Source: Frischella japonica
GTDB taxonomy: Bacteria > Pseudomonadota > Gammaproteobacteria > Enterobacterales > Orbaceae
Assembly (NCBI RefSeq): GCF_014489845.1
Contig: NZ_JABURY010000015.1
Span: 1 to 64,000, forward strand
DNA: 64,000 nucleotides
Reading direction: 5' to 3'
Positions 26,151 through 35,514 of the stretch are shown piece after piece (within the stretch, counting starts at the first letter, position 1; every line of letters begins with the position of its first letter). Below the pieces are notes generated by a model that saw only the letters and a list, made by a program, of their open reading frames with translations, was not told where the DNA came from and ran no database searches. The position numbers and the translations under genes are program-made.

Positions 26151-26484
26151 AGTAATATTTCTTTTTTTCCTCATTAATATCGGTGATTTTTACTTTTATT
26201 AATTTATTTCTTTCATAGACATAATCGTATCTAAAAAAAAGCTTTTCATCGTTATATTTTTCAACTACTTTAAGTTTTTTATTTATATAAATCCCTTTTA
26301 AATAATTATTTCTAACTTTTACACTATCAGCACCAATCTCATTGATTAATTTTATTGGATGATTATATCCGGCAAAACTTTTATAATATTTTACTTCTTC
26401 CAAAATAGTTTCTTTGAAACCAACGCATTTAGATGCACCAACCTTAACTTTCTTTACTATCTTTTTCAATTCACCAATGCCCAT
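26149..26484 (-). CDS. Small basic protein of unknown role in the array
   Basis: Intact 111 residues, lysine-rich (MGIGELKKIVKKVKVGASKC to ITDINEEKKKYY). It lies directly downstream of a broken Rhs end ([18 protein letters not shown]). It could be an immunity protein or the surviving part of a toxin tip; the basic charge and C-terminal YVYERNKLIKVKITD strand do not decide. Unrecognised. Confidence 0.45.
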   Translation of the reverse strand: MGIGELKKIVKKVKVGASKCVGFKETILEEVKYYKSFAGYNHPIKLINEIGADSVKVRNNYLKGIYINKKLKVVEKYNDEKLFFRYDYVYERNKLIKVKITDINEEKKKYY

Positions 26485-26489
26485 ATCTA

Positions 26490-26690
26490 ATCTAATGAAA
26501 TATATCCATAGCTTTTCTATATATTAAAATACCGTTCCCGAGGGGAATAACGAGAGTATCATAATCATGCGTATAAACATAAAATTTGGGTGGCTTCCTT
26601 AATGTTTTATGGAATCTTGGCTTATATAAGTTCCTGTATTGCTGTCGTAATATCGGAACCGATTGGATAAACTGAACCGTTGAAACAGAA
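26490..26690 (-). pseudogene. Rhs end fragment
   Basis: [20 protein letters not shown], stop, GSHPNFM, then frameshifted sequence; it lacks DPFGL and any tip. Confidence 0.5.
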
Positions 26691-26695
26691 AAAGA

Positions 26696-26725
26696 GAAAA
26701 GCCACCTTTACAGGTTGGCTTTTCT
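26696..26725. terminator. Bidirectional terminator
   Basis: AAAAGCCACC-TTTACA-GGTTGGCTTTTC with one mismatch; preceded by a short gene X-like end (LDKLNR). Confidence 0.7.
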
Positions 26726-26729
26726 TTTT

Positions 26730-27083
26730 TTAAATTAGTTTAAGAGTTTGGTCAAATATATCATCTAATTGATCCATATAAGAAGTATTCCATTCTTCAA
26801 TCTTAAAATCATTTAATTTAGATAAATCAAACGGATCAAAATGATAAATAACAACCTTAAATATAGACTCTATAATCCATAGAATAGATTTTAAAATATC
26901 TTTATTGATTGATTTTATATTCAAACGATAATATTCAATTAATCTATTGATATTAACTATTAATTCTTCAAATAAAGAATTGTCAAAAACTCTTTTTTCG
27001 AATAACTCATAACAGAAAGTATTGTCAATAAGATCATTTCTATTATCTAGTACAATTTGCTCTATTTCTTTTACCGAATACAT
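26730..27083 (-). CDS. Putative immunity protein, 117 residues
   Basis: Intact acidic helical protein (MYSVKEIEQIVLDNRNDLID, YMDQLDDIFDQTLKLI), starting shortly after the GLCK-stop of a toxin remnant. The central ILKSILWIIESIFKVVIYHF is hydrophobic but looks like a buried helix more than a membrane span. The family is not recognised. Confidence 0.6.
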   Translation of the reverse strand: MYSVKEIEQIVLDNRNDLIDNTFCYELFEKRVFDNSLFEELIVNINRLIEYYRLNIKSINKDILKSILWIIESIFKVVIYHFDPFDLSKLNDFKIEEWNTSYMDQLDDIFDQTLKLI

Positions 27084-27095
27084 TTTTTAATTTTA

Positions 27096-27345
27096 TTATT
27101 TACAAAGACCGATTCTATTTTTAGATAAATCTATTTTTTCTAATTTACAGTTCCATATAAATTTAGTTGGTTTTGAAATAGGTTCTAAAATATCACCTAA
27201 TGTCTTACCAGACAAAATATCCAACTTAAACGAAACCACCCATGTATTACTATTAAGCGTATAGGATTAAAAATTCGTGTTGTTTCCCGCCAATTTTATG
27301 GGGCTTTACTAATGTATAAGCCTATTTCAGGATTATAGTAACGGA
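27096..27345 (-). pseudogene. Rhs end plus last 35 codons of a toxin tip
   Basis: AGNNTNF, stop, SYTLNSNTWVVSFKLD, then SGKTLGDILEPISKPTKFIW and NCKLEKIDLSKNRIGLCK with TAA. The tip is truncated internally. Confidence 0.5.
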
Positions 27346-27349
27346 AATA

Positions 27350-27630
27350 TCGAACAAAATGAATTTTTTTACCAGATTAAACAACAGCCTTACCCCCGGA
27401 ACCCTCAAAAATTTTTTAACTTCTTTGAAAATAGTTCCACTTTTGAAAAGTTATCAACAGCTGGATTTTACACTTAACTCGCTCTGTAATATAGCCAAAA
27501 CGGCTCTTTAGGTAAAATAGAGTGCAAGACCACTTATCCTCTACCATTAATATGCTCTGGCTTATTAAAAACCTTCTTCCTGCTAGAGAATGGAAATAGT
27601 TAGACGAATTGAATAATCATTAAAGGAAAA
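27350..27630 (+). pseudogene. Gene X remnant (copy 7, longest 5' extent)
   Basis: The plus strand reads FFTRLNNSLTPGTLKNFLTS, LKIVPLLKSYQQLDFTLNSL and CNIAKTAL, then stops; the tail is degraded. About 155 bases (27456-27613) are almost identical to 30103-30260, so these two copies were separated recently compared with the rest. Confidence 0.5.
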
Positions 27631-27684
27631 AGAGCCTAAGAGCAAAACCTTTAGACTTATATTTTTGTTATTCAAAATAAATAT

Positions 27685-27933
27685 CTATTGTATCATCACA
27701 TCTATATTTTTTTCCATTAAACTCATTTGTTCTAGTACAGGATTTTCATAATCACTAAAAACACCTAAATATGCTTTTACAGAACCTTTTACTATATTAG
27801 TGTTTAACTGATTATTTAAAATTAATTCTTTTAATTTATTATATTTATCTATAATAATACCTAATTTTATCTCATCTTTATTGGATAGAGACTTAACTAT
27901 AGAATTTATATCTTTTATAAGCTGTTCTTTCAT
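27685..27933 (-). CDS. Putative small immunity protein, 82 residues
   Basis: Intact helical acidic protein (MKEQLIKDINSIVKSLSNKD to EKNIDVMIQ) following a decayed tip whose last codons are HRNK-stop. Unrecognised. Confidence 0.55.
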   Translation of the reverse strand: MKEQLIKDINSIVKSLSNKDEIKLGIIIDKYNKLKELILNNQLNTNIVKGSVKAYLGVFSDYENPVLEQMSLMEKNIDVMIQ

Positions 27934-27944
27934 ATCTTATTTTA

Positions 27945-28115
27945 TTTATTGCGATGGTAAGAGATTTGCTTTTACAATCCTATATGAGGGCCAATTTTGA
28001 GACGTTCAATACGGATCAAAATAGTTCCTGATTTAATTGTTTGAGGAGCTCCCTTTCCAACATTTAAAGTAGTTCCTTTTGAAACCTTGATTACAGCTTC
28101 AAATTCTTTTGAATT
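27945..28115 (-). pseudogene. Toxin-tip C-terminal remnant
   Basis: FEAVIKVSKGTTLNVGKGAP, QTIKSGTILIRIERLKIGPH, IGL, stop, KQISYHRNK, stop. A short beta-rich ending; no Rhs sequence adjoins it. Confidence 0.45.
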
Positions 28116-28139
28116 TTTTCATCCAGATAATAATACAAA

Positions 28140-28350
28140 AAAATGGTTTTAAAAACGAAAAATAATCCTTAATTATCAAAAATTCTTAACCACTTTACCC
28201 TATCTTAAATTTATTCCTAATGATAAGAATTTAGTTTTACGCTTAAATTTCTCAGTAATATTGCATAAACGGCTTTACTGATAGCTCTCTCGTTTCCAAA
28301 TTATACAAAGTACAACATTCTGCAACTCATCATTTCTCTTATTAGTGAGG
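28140..28350 (+). pseudogene. Gene X remnant (copy 8)
   Basis: The plus strand reads ILNHFTLSNLFL-like sequence in one frame and LTTLPYLKFIPNDKNL in the equivalent one; the tail is reduced to SKLK. An imperfect terminator (AAAAAGCCAACTC...TGTTGGTTTT) follows at about 28372-28408. Confidence 0.4.
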
Positions 28351-28434
28351 ATGAGCAAGCTAAAATAATTGAAAAAAAAGCCAACTCAAAAAAGATGGAT
28401 GTTGGTTTTAATGAATAATAATACAATAATCTTT

Positions 28435-29481
28435 TTAAATTATTATATTATTTAAATATACTGATAAATTATCTTTTTTTCGTTTGTTATAGATAAAAAA
28501 AGGATGGCAGCAAATGATATTAAATAGATGCTTCTTATGAAAATCACTTTTTATTATTTTATTCACTTTATCGATATCATTCACTTCATTTATGCAATAA
28601 AAAATGAACATATCAATAAAATATTCAGCTTCTAGCTTTTCTTGTCTATTATAACGTTTTTTGGGGGATTGATAATATTCTATTTTATCATTGTTTTCAG
28701 AACCATAAAAAATAGATGTATTGTAATTAAAATTCTTCCAACTTGATAATATATATTTATCAAGGGATTTATCCAATATTTGATAAATATATTCCTTATC
28801 ATCATAATATAAATTAAAAAAACTATTAATATGCTTCAAATATATAGTATTTTTTAAGTGTTCAACGCCTAATATACACTTTAATACCTTATCAATAATT
28901 TTCTCTGTAAAAATCAAATCTTCTAATGATATCTTTTCTTTTTTATAGATTTTATTTTCTTTAACAAAAGAAAAGTATAACTTATTCAAAGTTAATACTG
29001 ATATATCAGAATTTTTATAAAATATCTTATTATTAATGAGTTTAAATAGTTTTAAATATTCTTCAGAGGAAGAGTGAGAAATTAAAAAATTATCAAATAA
29101 TTCTTTTTGCATATCAAATTCTATAAATTTATTTCTCTTTAAAGAATTAAAATAAAATAAATTTTTTAATGATAGAAATTTTAATCTATTATTAATCTTA
29201 TTTTGAGGATCGAAGTCAAACGTTGTTAAGATTATAAACATTAATTGTTCATAATCTTCAATAGAGAAAAAATGATTATATTTATTTTTATTTAAATATT
29301 TAAATAAATCTACTTCATATTCTACTAACGTAGGTAAACATAAATAAATGCAATACTCACTTTTTCGATATTTATTTGTATAAATTTTTTCAATAGATTC
29401 GTTAATGATATAATCATCTTTAAGTCTGTTTTTTTCTCTATTGTATCTTTTCTCAAAAAATAAAAATAAATCTTCAAACAT
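28435..29481 (-). CDS. Large putative immunity protein, 348 residues, extremely AT-rich
   Basis: Intact frame dominated by Lys, Asn, Ile, Tyr and Phe (MFEDLFLFFEKRYNREKNRL, LKFLSLKNLFYFNSLKRNKF, EKLEAEYFIDMFIFYCINEV). Mostly helical with no signal peptide. It sits where an immunity gene is expected, downstream of a decayed tip, but is about twice the usual size. Similar in style to the 243-residue protein at 17425. The family is not recognised. Its length without stops at this composition shows it is a real gene. Confidence 0.6.
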   Translation of the reverse strand: MFEDLFLFFEKRYNREKNRLKDDYIINESIEKIYTNKYRKSEYCIYLCLPTLVEYEVDLFKYLNKNKYNHFFSIEDYEQLMFIILTTFDFDPQNKINNRLKFLSLKNLFYFNSLKRNKFIEFDMQKELFDNFLISHSSSEEYLKLFKLINNKIFYKNSDISVLTLNKLYFSFVKENKIYKKEKISLEDLIFTEKIIDKVLKCILGVEHLKNTIYLKHINSFFNLYYDDKEYIYQILDKSLDKYILSSWKNFNYNTSIFYGSENNDKIEYYQSPKKRYNRQEKLEAEYFIDMFIFYCINEVNDIDKVNKIIKSDFHKKHLFNIICCHPFFIYNKRKKDNLSVYLNNIII

Positions 29482-29484
29482 AAC

Positions 29485-30010
29485 ATTTTCACATTTATGT
29501 ATTTTAACTTTATTATATTTTCCTTTTTATCTTTTTTACATAATTAGGAAGACTAAATTTTTTCATTAAATAAAACTATTAAATTTTAGCAACTCATTAA
29601 GCACCTTTCTCATTATTTTAGTTAATATCAAATCAAGATATTTTTTTCCACCTATTAAAACATTGTAATCTATACCGATTTTTTGAAAAATTCTAATATA
29701 CCATCATCCATATCAAAAATAACTTTATAATTAGAATTTTTTGCTGTATCAAAAATCATCACCTTCTAAAACCCATTTAGCACCTCGAGAGCCATTTCCC
29801 CTTAAGCTGATCATTTTTTATGCTTTAGTTAATAGTATTTCTAATTCGCTTATTGTTCTTAAAATTTCTAATAGCTCAACCAAATCAACTTCGATATTAC
29901 AATCATGCACATATGCATAGACATTATAATTATTCTTAGCTAGTCTAGTAATAAAGGTTCTTTGCAAAAATAAACACCTGTTTCTGTGATATAATATCGG
30001 AAACGATTGT
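29485..30010 (-). pseudogene. Decayed toxin tip and Rhs end
   Basis: Fragments in shifting frames: ISLRGNGSRGAKWVLEGDDF, DTAKNSNYKVIFDMDDGILE, GIDYNVLIGGKKYLDLILTK and VLNELLKFNSFI, with a degenerate Rhs end (ETGVYFCKEPLL, HMCMIVISK). RGAKWVLEG with FDMDDGILEFF hints at a nuclease-like tip, but I cannot name it. Confidence 0.42.
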
Positions 30011-30277
30011 CGAAGAAATGAAATTTTTTACAAACTAAACAATAACATTCCCCCCGAAAACCTCAAAAGTTTTTTAACTTTTTGAAAACATTTCATTTAT
30101 TGAAAAGTTATCAACAGCTGGATTTTACACTTAACTCGCTCTGTAATATAGCCAAAACGGCTCTTTAGGTAAAATAGAGTGCAAGACCACTTATCCTCTA
30201 CCATTAATATGCTCTGGCTTATTAAAAACCTTCTTCCTACTAGAGAATGGAAATAGTTAGACTAATTAAATAATGAT
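30010..30277 (+). pseudogene. Gene X remnant (copy 9), right end of array
   Basis: The sequence from 30103 to 30260 is nearly identical to 27456-27613. It marks the upstream end of the cassette array; no Rhs sequence was seen beyond it. Confidence 0.5.
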
Positions 30278-30796
30278 TAATTATTATCAACCATAAATAT
30301 TTCATTAGTTTAAACAACTTAAAAAAACACATCAGCTATACTCGATCAACTTAAGAAAGTGAAATCAGCTAAGAGCAATAGTGAAGTATACATCCAGGGT
30401 GAGCGATGAAAAAAGAGAAGCAGATTATCAAAAAAAATGGCATCAAAATTGTGGATGATATTTATCGATATTTAATTAGTTATGGTATTCATTATAAGCG
30501 TTATGATCATAAAAATAAGTTGGCTGAGTTAAGTTGTTTACTATCAATTCAGGGGATATCAAATGTACACTAAAGCTCACCAATGTTAATTTGGTATTAT
30601 CCTGCCATTATTGATGATATCTGTTTTTAAACTTAAACGTAGGATATTTTAAAAGTTATTGACAAGACTATTTTATCTAATCCTATATCAAACCTTTGAT
30701 GGAAAATATTCAATTTATTTGCAATATTTTTTTATGAAATTATGAAAAAAGATGTAACATATTGCTCAATATATAGTAAATCAATGCAAAGTAGAA
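30278..30796 (+). other. Boundary region with a short gene remnant
   Basis: The plus strand shows SAILDQLKKVKSAKSNSEVY and IQGER ending in a TGA that overlaps an ATG (30405), which opens MKKEKQIIKKNGIKIVDDIY and RYLISYGIHYKRYDHKNKLA for 56 codons before a stop. It looks like the remains of two overlapping genes of an element or operon; I cannot identify them. The rest appears non-coding. Confidence 0.35.
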
Positions 30797-31228
30797 ATGA
30801 GGGATCAAATGAATAGAGGTTTAAAATTATATATTATAAAAGACTATTTCGAGAAAGCCCAACTACCAAAATTTGATGATAAATCAATACTATATATTTC
30901 CAAGGATGCCTCATTATGGCAATATGTATTTTATAATTTTTTTGTTGTATTTTTGATTAAACACTATTTAATTTACTTTCAACCTGATCAGATTATCTTA
31001 ATTGAGTTAACCAAATTAGGGGACTTAACCAAAAATATAAAAAAAATTCCAATGGAAAAGATTAGCAATATACAATTTAAAAGGGGTATTATATGTAGTA
31101 AATTATCTTTCATGGTCGATAATGAAAAATTTCAATTTAAAATGCCCAATTATTTGTTGAACGAAAAATGGCAAGAAGCTAATTTAGAGAATATTATTGG
31201 CAATTATTTTTTAACAGCAAAAACATAA
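30797..31228 (+). CDS. Hypothetical protein with PH-like beta pattern and a membrane segment
   Basis: 143 residues, or 139 from the second ATG at 30809. It contains a hydrophobic stretch (YVFYNFFVVFLIKHYLIYF, about residues 43-61), then alternating strands (IPMEKISNIQFKRGIICSKL, SFMVDNEKFQFKMPNYLLNE) of the kind seen in bacterial PH-like domains. It stands alone between the array and the transferase gene. No family is recognised; it may be a cargo gene of the array's flank. Confidence 0.5.
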   Translation: MRDQMNRGLKLYIIKDYFEKAQLPKFDDKSILYISKDASLWQYVFYNFFVVFLIKHYLIYFQPDQIILIELTKLGDLTKNIKKIPMEKISNIQFKRGIICSKLSFMVDNEKFQFKMPNYLLNEKWQEANLENIIGNYFLTAKT

Positions 31229-31873
31229 CAACATTTAAAAATATAATGAATTTAAAGATAACTACTCTTTCCAGAGGAAATATGGAACAATCAAATAGAG
31301 TATAACTATTACTAAAAATAATAGATTTATTTCTTGAAAAAAATATAATCAATATCGTAAAAAAGTTTACTTTTTTCAATCGATAGTCCTAAAATTTAGA
31401 TACTACAAGCCCATTAAACTGTGTAAGTGCAAATCAACAGTAACTAAACAGAAAACTCTTTATCATGGCACAGCTTTCACGTTATTAATACCTAAGAATA
31501 GCTAGATCCCACCATTATGTGCAGCTATCAATAGAAGAACTACCACACAATTAATTGGTAAAAGGCTTAGTTAAGTAATTGTACTCAACTTAATCCATTA
31601 GCGATGCAACAACCAAAATAAAGTAATTTTGGACATTAAAACATAGATAGATCAAAAATTATTGAGAACATTTTCATTCAACTCTTTTATAAATTTATTC
31701 TTTTTTATATAAATAAATTATCGCTTTGCAAATTTTAATAATAACAAAATATGATTTCTCCAATCATAGCGAATATTTGCAATCGCTTAAAATTTATTAT
31801 GTTGCGAAAATTAATCTAATCAATTATTATATTAAAATCGAAAACAAAAATAACAAAAACCAATCATAATTCC
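31229..31873. other. Long AT-rich intergenic region
   Basis: No open frame of note, no tRNA and no clear repeat were seen. The last 150 bases probably hold the promoter of the following transferase gene, but I could not single out one hexamer pair. Confidence 0.45.
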
Positions 31874-33475
31874 ATGAAGATTCCTCAACTTATTTATCGA
31901 TACCGAAATGCTTTAATTTTACTTTTAGTTTACATCATTCTCAGTTCTTTTTTGGCTTACTATTATATACTTGAATTTGTCGTTAAAATCGATAGTAACA
32001 ATTTTGATATGATAAATTTTTGTTTTATCCTGATCACAACTTTGTGCTTGATCTTATTAATAACGATATTTATTAAAAACCGTAATTATTTTATTGTAGC
32101 ATTAGGTTCGCTAATGTTATTTCTATTTTTATGTGAAATATCTTATATAATCTATTTCGGTGAGATGATTTCAGAAGGTGTACTTGATTCTTTGTTGGAA
32201 ACTAATGCTCACGAAGCATGGTCAATGAGTGGACAAGTGCTAATTATCACTTGCCCAGCATTATTAATCACCCTCACTATCGTTTTTATTTACCGCAAGT
32301 TTATTTCTGTTAAATTTAGAATAACTATCCCATTATCATTTTATATCATCTCATTTTGTTTCCTTTTTATCTTAATACTTGAAACACCTATAAAAAAGGA
32401 AATCAAAGATGGTGATTTTAATGCTATGTCAGAGCTGATACGTGTTTATTTTCCTGCTTTAACTGGTAATTTATTGTATGTAGGTCTTAAACCTATTTCA
32501 ACCGATATCTATTCAAATTTCAATGAAATTGAAAAATTTAATGAGGCGGTTATATTACCCCCTAAAAAAACAGATAATGATTTGGTTGTATTAATAATGG
32601 GAGAATCTTCCTTAGTTACTCGCTATAGTACTTATGGCTACGATAAACCAACCACGCCTTTCATGACTGAAATTTTTAATCAAAAAAATGGATGTATCGT
32701 TCAAAACGCTCATTCAACTGCTGCGCTTACTCGAGACTCAATACCAATGACTTTATCATTTAATATTCCTGAAAGCGATGATAATTTATTTAATAATAAG
32801 TCAATTATTGAAATGGCTAAGTACAATGATTATAAAACGTTTTGGTTAGCGTCAATACAACAATCTATCTCTAGCTCGTTTAGTACTAAATTCGGCTTTA
32901 TTGCTCGCAAAAGTAATTACATTGAATTTACCGATAATTTTGATGATATAAGTTTGAGTAAACTATTGGAAGATCGACTGAAGAATGACAACTCACCTAA
33001 GAAGTTTATCTTTATTCACTTACGTGGGAGTCATAAACTTTATACAAGTTATGATGAAATTGATAAACAGGCATTACCTAATGCTGAAGATTATGACCTT
33101 ACGATCCATCATACAGACCGTGTGGTGAAAGCCTTATATGACGTGATTAAGACATATAGTGATAATTATACACTAATTTATACTTCAGACCATGGAGAAA
33201 TAGTAAATATTGGGCATGGTTTCGTAAAAGGTATTGACCAGTTTTTGATCCCATTTATGATGATATCAACTAAAAATGAGTTTAATTGTCAATTTATAGA
33301 ATCATTTCGGGCAACAAATGGCTACTTAAGTGGTTTAATGAATAAATATATTTTATCTAACCTGTTAGGTTATGAAATTGAACCAACTATACTTAATCAA
33401 GAAAAAAATAACGATCGCGTTTATCTATCTAACAATACGGTTATGCCATTTTTAGAATTTTTAGAAAAAAATTAA
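31874..33475 (+). CDS. Phosphoethanolamine transferase (lipooligosaccharide-modifying, EptC/CptA type)
   Basis: 533 residues: five N-terminal membrane helices (to about residue 165) and a periplasmic alkaline-phosphatase/sulfatase-fold domain. Visible motifs are GESSLVTRYSTYGYDKPTTP (metal site start), STAALTRDSIPMTLSF around the presumed nucleophile Thr, FIHLRGSHKLY, IHHTDRVV and YTSDHGEIVNIGHG (metal ligands Asp-His and His). The family moves phosphoethanolamine from phosphatidylethanolamine to lipid A or core sugars and can lower sensitivity to cationic peptides. Exact acceptor unknown. It is a single-gene unit, convergent with guaA across a shared terminator. Confidence 0.82.
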   Translation: MKIPQLIYRYRNALILLLVYIILSSFLAYYYILEFVVKIDSNNFDMINFCFILITTLCLILLITIFIKNRNYFIVALGSLMLFLFLCEISYIIYFGEMISEGVLDSLLETNAHEAWSMSGQVLIITCPALLITLTIVFIYRKFISVKFRITIPLSFYIISFCFLFILILETPIKKEIKDGDFNAMSELIRVYFPALTGNLLYVGLKPISTDIYSNFNEIEKFNEAVILPPKKTDNDLVVLIMGESSLVTRYSTYGYDKPTTPFMTEIFNQKNGCIVQNAHSTAALTRDSIPMTLSFNIPESDDNLFNNKSIIEMAKYNDYKTFWLASIQQSISSSFSTKFGFIARKSNYIEFTDNFDDISLSKLLEDRLKNDNSPKKFIFIHLRGSHKLYTSYDEIDKQALPNAEDYDLTIHHTDRVVKALYDVIKTYSDNYTLIYTSDHGEIVNIGHGFVKGIDQFLIPFMMISTKNEFNCQFIESFRATNGYLSGLMNKYILSNLLGYEIEPTILNQEKNNDRVYLSNNTVMPFLEFLEKN

Positions 33476-33641
33476 TTTATTGTTAAGTTGACAACTTAAA
33501 CAACTGCCTAAATGGGCATTAATAAACAACTAATATTAAACTTTTAACTTAATGAGGGGCGAATTAAATTTAATAAATCATGTATTTAACAATTTAATGA
33601 GTTTTAAAATTTAAAGATATAATCACTACTTAATCTAAATA

Positions 33642-33678
33642 AAAAGCCAAAAATATTGATAATATTTCTGGCTTTTAT
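33642..33678. terminator. Bidirectional terminator between transferase gene and guaA
   Basis: AAAAGCCAAAAATATT-GAT-AATATTTCTGGCTTTT: a long, nearly perfect stem with A/T flanks on both sides. Confidence 0.85.
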
Positions 33679-33708
33679 AAGCTTAAAAGGCCATCACCAA
33701 AACGATAT

Positions 33709-35292
33709 TTATTCCCACTCAATAGTCGCAGGTGGTTTACCACTTATATCATATACTACGCGGGATATTCCGTTTACTTCGTTAATAATTCGATTTGAAA
33801 CTCGCCCTAAAAAATCATAAGGCAGTTGTGCCCAATGAGCAGTCATAAAATCGATAGTTTCAACGGCACGCAATGAAACAACCCAGTCATATCGGCGGCC
33901 ATCGCCCATGACCCCTACAGAACGAACAGGTAAAAAGACAGTAAAGGCTTGGCTAACTTTGTGATATAGTTCAGCTTTGTAGAGTTCTTCTATAAAAATC
34001 GCATCAGCTTGACGTAGTAAATCACAATATTCTTTTTTCACTTCACCAAGTACCCGCACCCCGAGACCAGGCCCAGGAAATGGATGACGGTAAAGCATAT
34101 CATATGATAAACCAAGCTCTAAACCTACTTTGCGTACTTCATCTTTAAAAAGTTCACGGAGCGGTTCGACTAACCCCAATTTCATATCTTCTGGTAATCC
34201 ACCAACATTATGATGGGATTTAATCACATGCGCTTTACCTGTATCAGCCGCAGCAGACTCGATCACATCTGGATAAATCGTACCTTGTGCAAGCCATTTG
34301 ACATCTTTAAGTTTAGCGGCTTCTTCATCAAATACAGCCACAAATTCACGGCCAATAATTTTACGTTTTGCTTCAGGATCCGATTCGCCTTTCAACGCTG
34401 TTATAAAACGATCTTCAGCATTGACAGCAATTATATTTAAACCAAATTTATTACCAAACATGTCCATCACTTGCTGAGCTTCATTTAAACGTAACAAACC
34501 GTGATCAACAAAAACACAAGTTAATTGCTCGCCAATTGCTTGATGTAAAAGTAATGCAGTTACTGAGGAATCAACCCCACCAGAAAGTCCTAATAAAACC
34601 TTATCATTACCCACTTTTTCTTTAATTTTCGCAATTGCATCAGTGATAATTGAAGATGGTGTCCATAGCTTTTCACACTGACATATATCAATTACAAAAC
34701 GTTGTAATATTTCAAAACCTTTGACGGTGTGCGTGACTTCTGGATGAAATTGAACACCATAAAATTGTTTTTCATCATTTGCCATAATAGCATAAGGGCA
34801 AGTTTCGGTACGACCGATCACAGTAAAACTGTCTGGAATTGCGGTTACTTTGTCACCATGACTCATCCAGACATCAAGTTGATTAATACCATCTGCATTA
34901 GTGCTATCAAAAATACCATCAGTTAACTGAGATGAACCAACTAAATCAACTTTTGCATAGCCAAATTCTCGTTGATTAGAACCCGTTACTTGCCCGTTTT
35001 GACCAACTTGGACAGCCATAGTCTGCATACCATAGCAGATCCCTAATACGGGTACGCCAGCTTCAAAGACATATTTTGGTGCTCTTGGGCTATTCGCTTC
35101 AGTAGTGCTTTCTGGGCTACCTGATAAAATAATCCCTTTGGGATTAAACTGCTTAATCTTTTCTTCTGAAACATCCCACGGCCAAAGTTCGCAATACACG
35201 CCAATTTCCCGGACCCGACGAGCAATCAATTGAGTCACTTGCGAACCAAAATCAAGAATTAAGATACGTTGCTGATGGATGTCTTTTTTCAT
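33709..35292 (-). CDS. guaA: GMP synthase (glutamine-hydrolysing)
   Basis: 527 residues, full length. Converts XMP to GMP using glutamine and ATP in de novo purine synthesis. The N-terminal class I amidotransferase has the nucleophile in GICYGMQTM and the His-Glu pair in QFHPEVTH. The ATP pyrophosphatase domain has the PP-loop [10 protein letters not shown]. The C-terminal dimerisation part ends TIEWE. Start [20 protein letters not shown] aligns with the family start. guaB, usually upstream in one operon, is not here; pta lies upstream instead, with its own terminator, so guaA should have its own promoter in 35293-35460. Confidence 0.97.
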   Translation of the reverse strand: MKKDIHQQRILILDFGSQVTQLIARRVREIGVYCELWPWDVSEEKIKQFNPKGIILSGSPESTTEANSPRAPKYVFEAGVPVLGICYGMQTMAVQVGQNGQVTGSNQREFGYAKVDLVGSSQLTDGIFDSTNADGINQLDVWMSHGDKVTAIPDSFTVIGRTETCPYAIMANDEKQFYGVQFHPEVTHTVKGFEILQRFVIDICQCEKLWTPSSIITDAIAKIKEKVGNDKVLLGLSGGVDSSVTALLLHQAIGEQLTCVFVDHGLLRLNEAQQVMDMFGNKFGLNIIAVNAEDRFITALKGESDPEAKRKIIGREFVAVFDEEAAKLKDVKWLAQGTIYPDVIESAAADTGKAHVIKSHHNVGGLPEDMKLGLVEPLRELFKDEVRKVGLELGLSYDMLYRHPFPGPGLGVRVLGEVKKEYCDLLRQADAIFIEELYKAELYHKVSQAFTVFLPVRSVGVMGDGRRYDWVVSLRAVETIDFMTAHWAQLPYDFLGRVSNRIINEVNGISRVVYDISGKPPATIEWE

Positions 35293-35461
35293 GTGGTTTT
35301 TCCTAGTAAGCTAATAAACAGTATGATCTGAAAATAAACATCAAAACATAAGTTATTGATTTTATTATATAAAATAAGGTATTTAACAATGATTTCTAGA
35401 CTTTAAATATCATGATGTTTATTGAAACTAACTAAACAATTATTATTAAGAACCCTAAAAT

Positions 35462-35492
35462 AATATGAGGTGATATTATATCACCTCATATT
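35462..35492 (-). terminator. Terminator downstream of pta
   Basis: AATATGAGGTGA-TATTATA-TCACCTCATATT: a 12-base perfect stem 22 bases past the pta stop, followed on the minus strand by ATTATTTTAG. Confidence 0.8.
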
Positions 35493-35514
35493 TTCTGATC
35501 TACTTAAAACACAA

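Noticed and set aside
640-28410. Regularly recurring AAAAGCCAAC/GTTGGCTTTT palindromes as a CRISPR or recombination array
   Set aside because: Spacing is irregular at kilobase scale, each copy sits exactly at a gene end, and flanking A/T runs mark them as terminators.
31229-31873. Possible small RNA or tRNA in the long gap
   Set aside because: No cloverleaf, no conserved RNA motif and no promoter-terminator pair could be recognised by eye.
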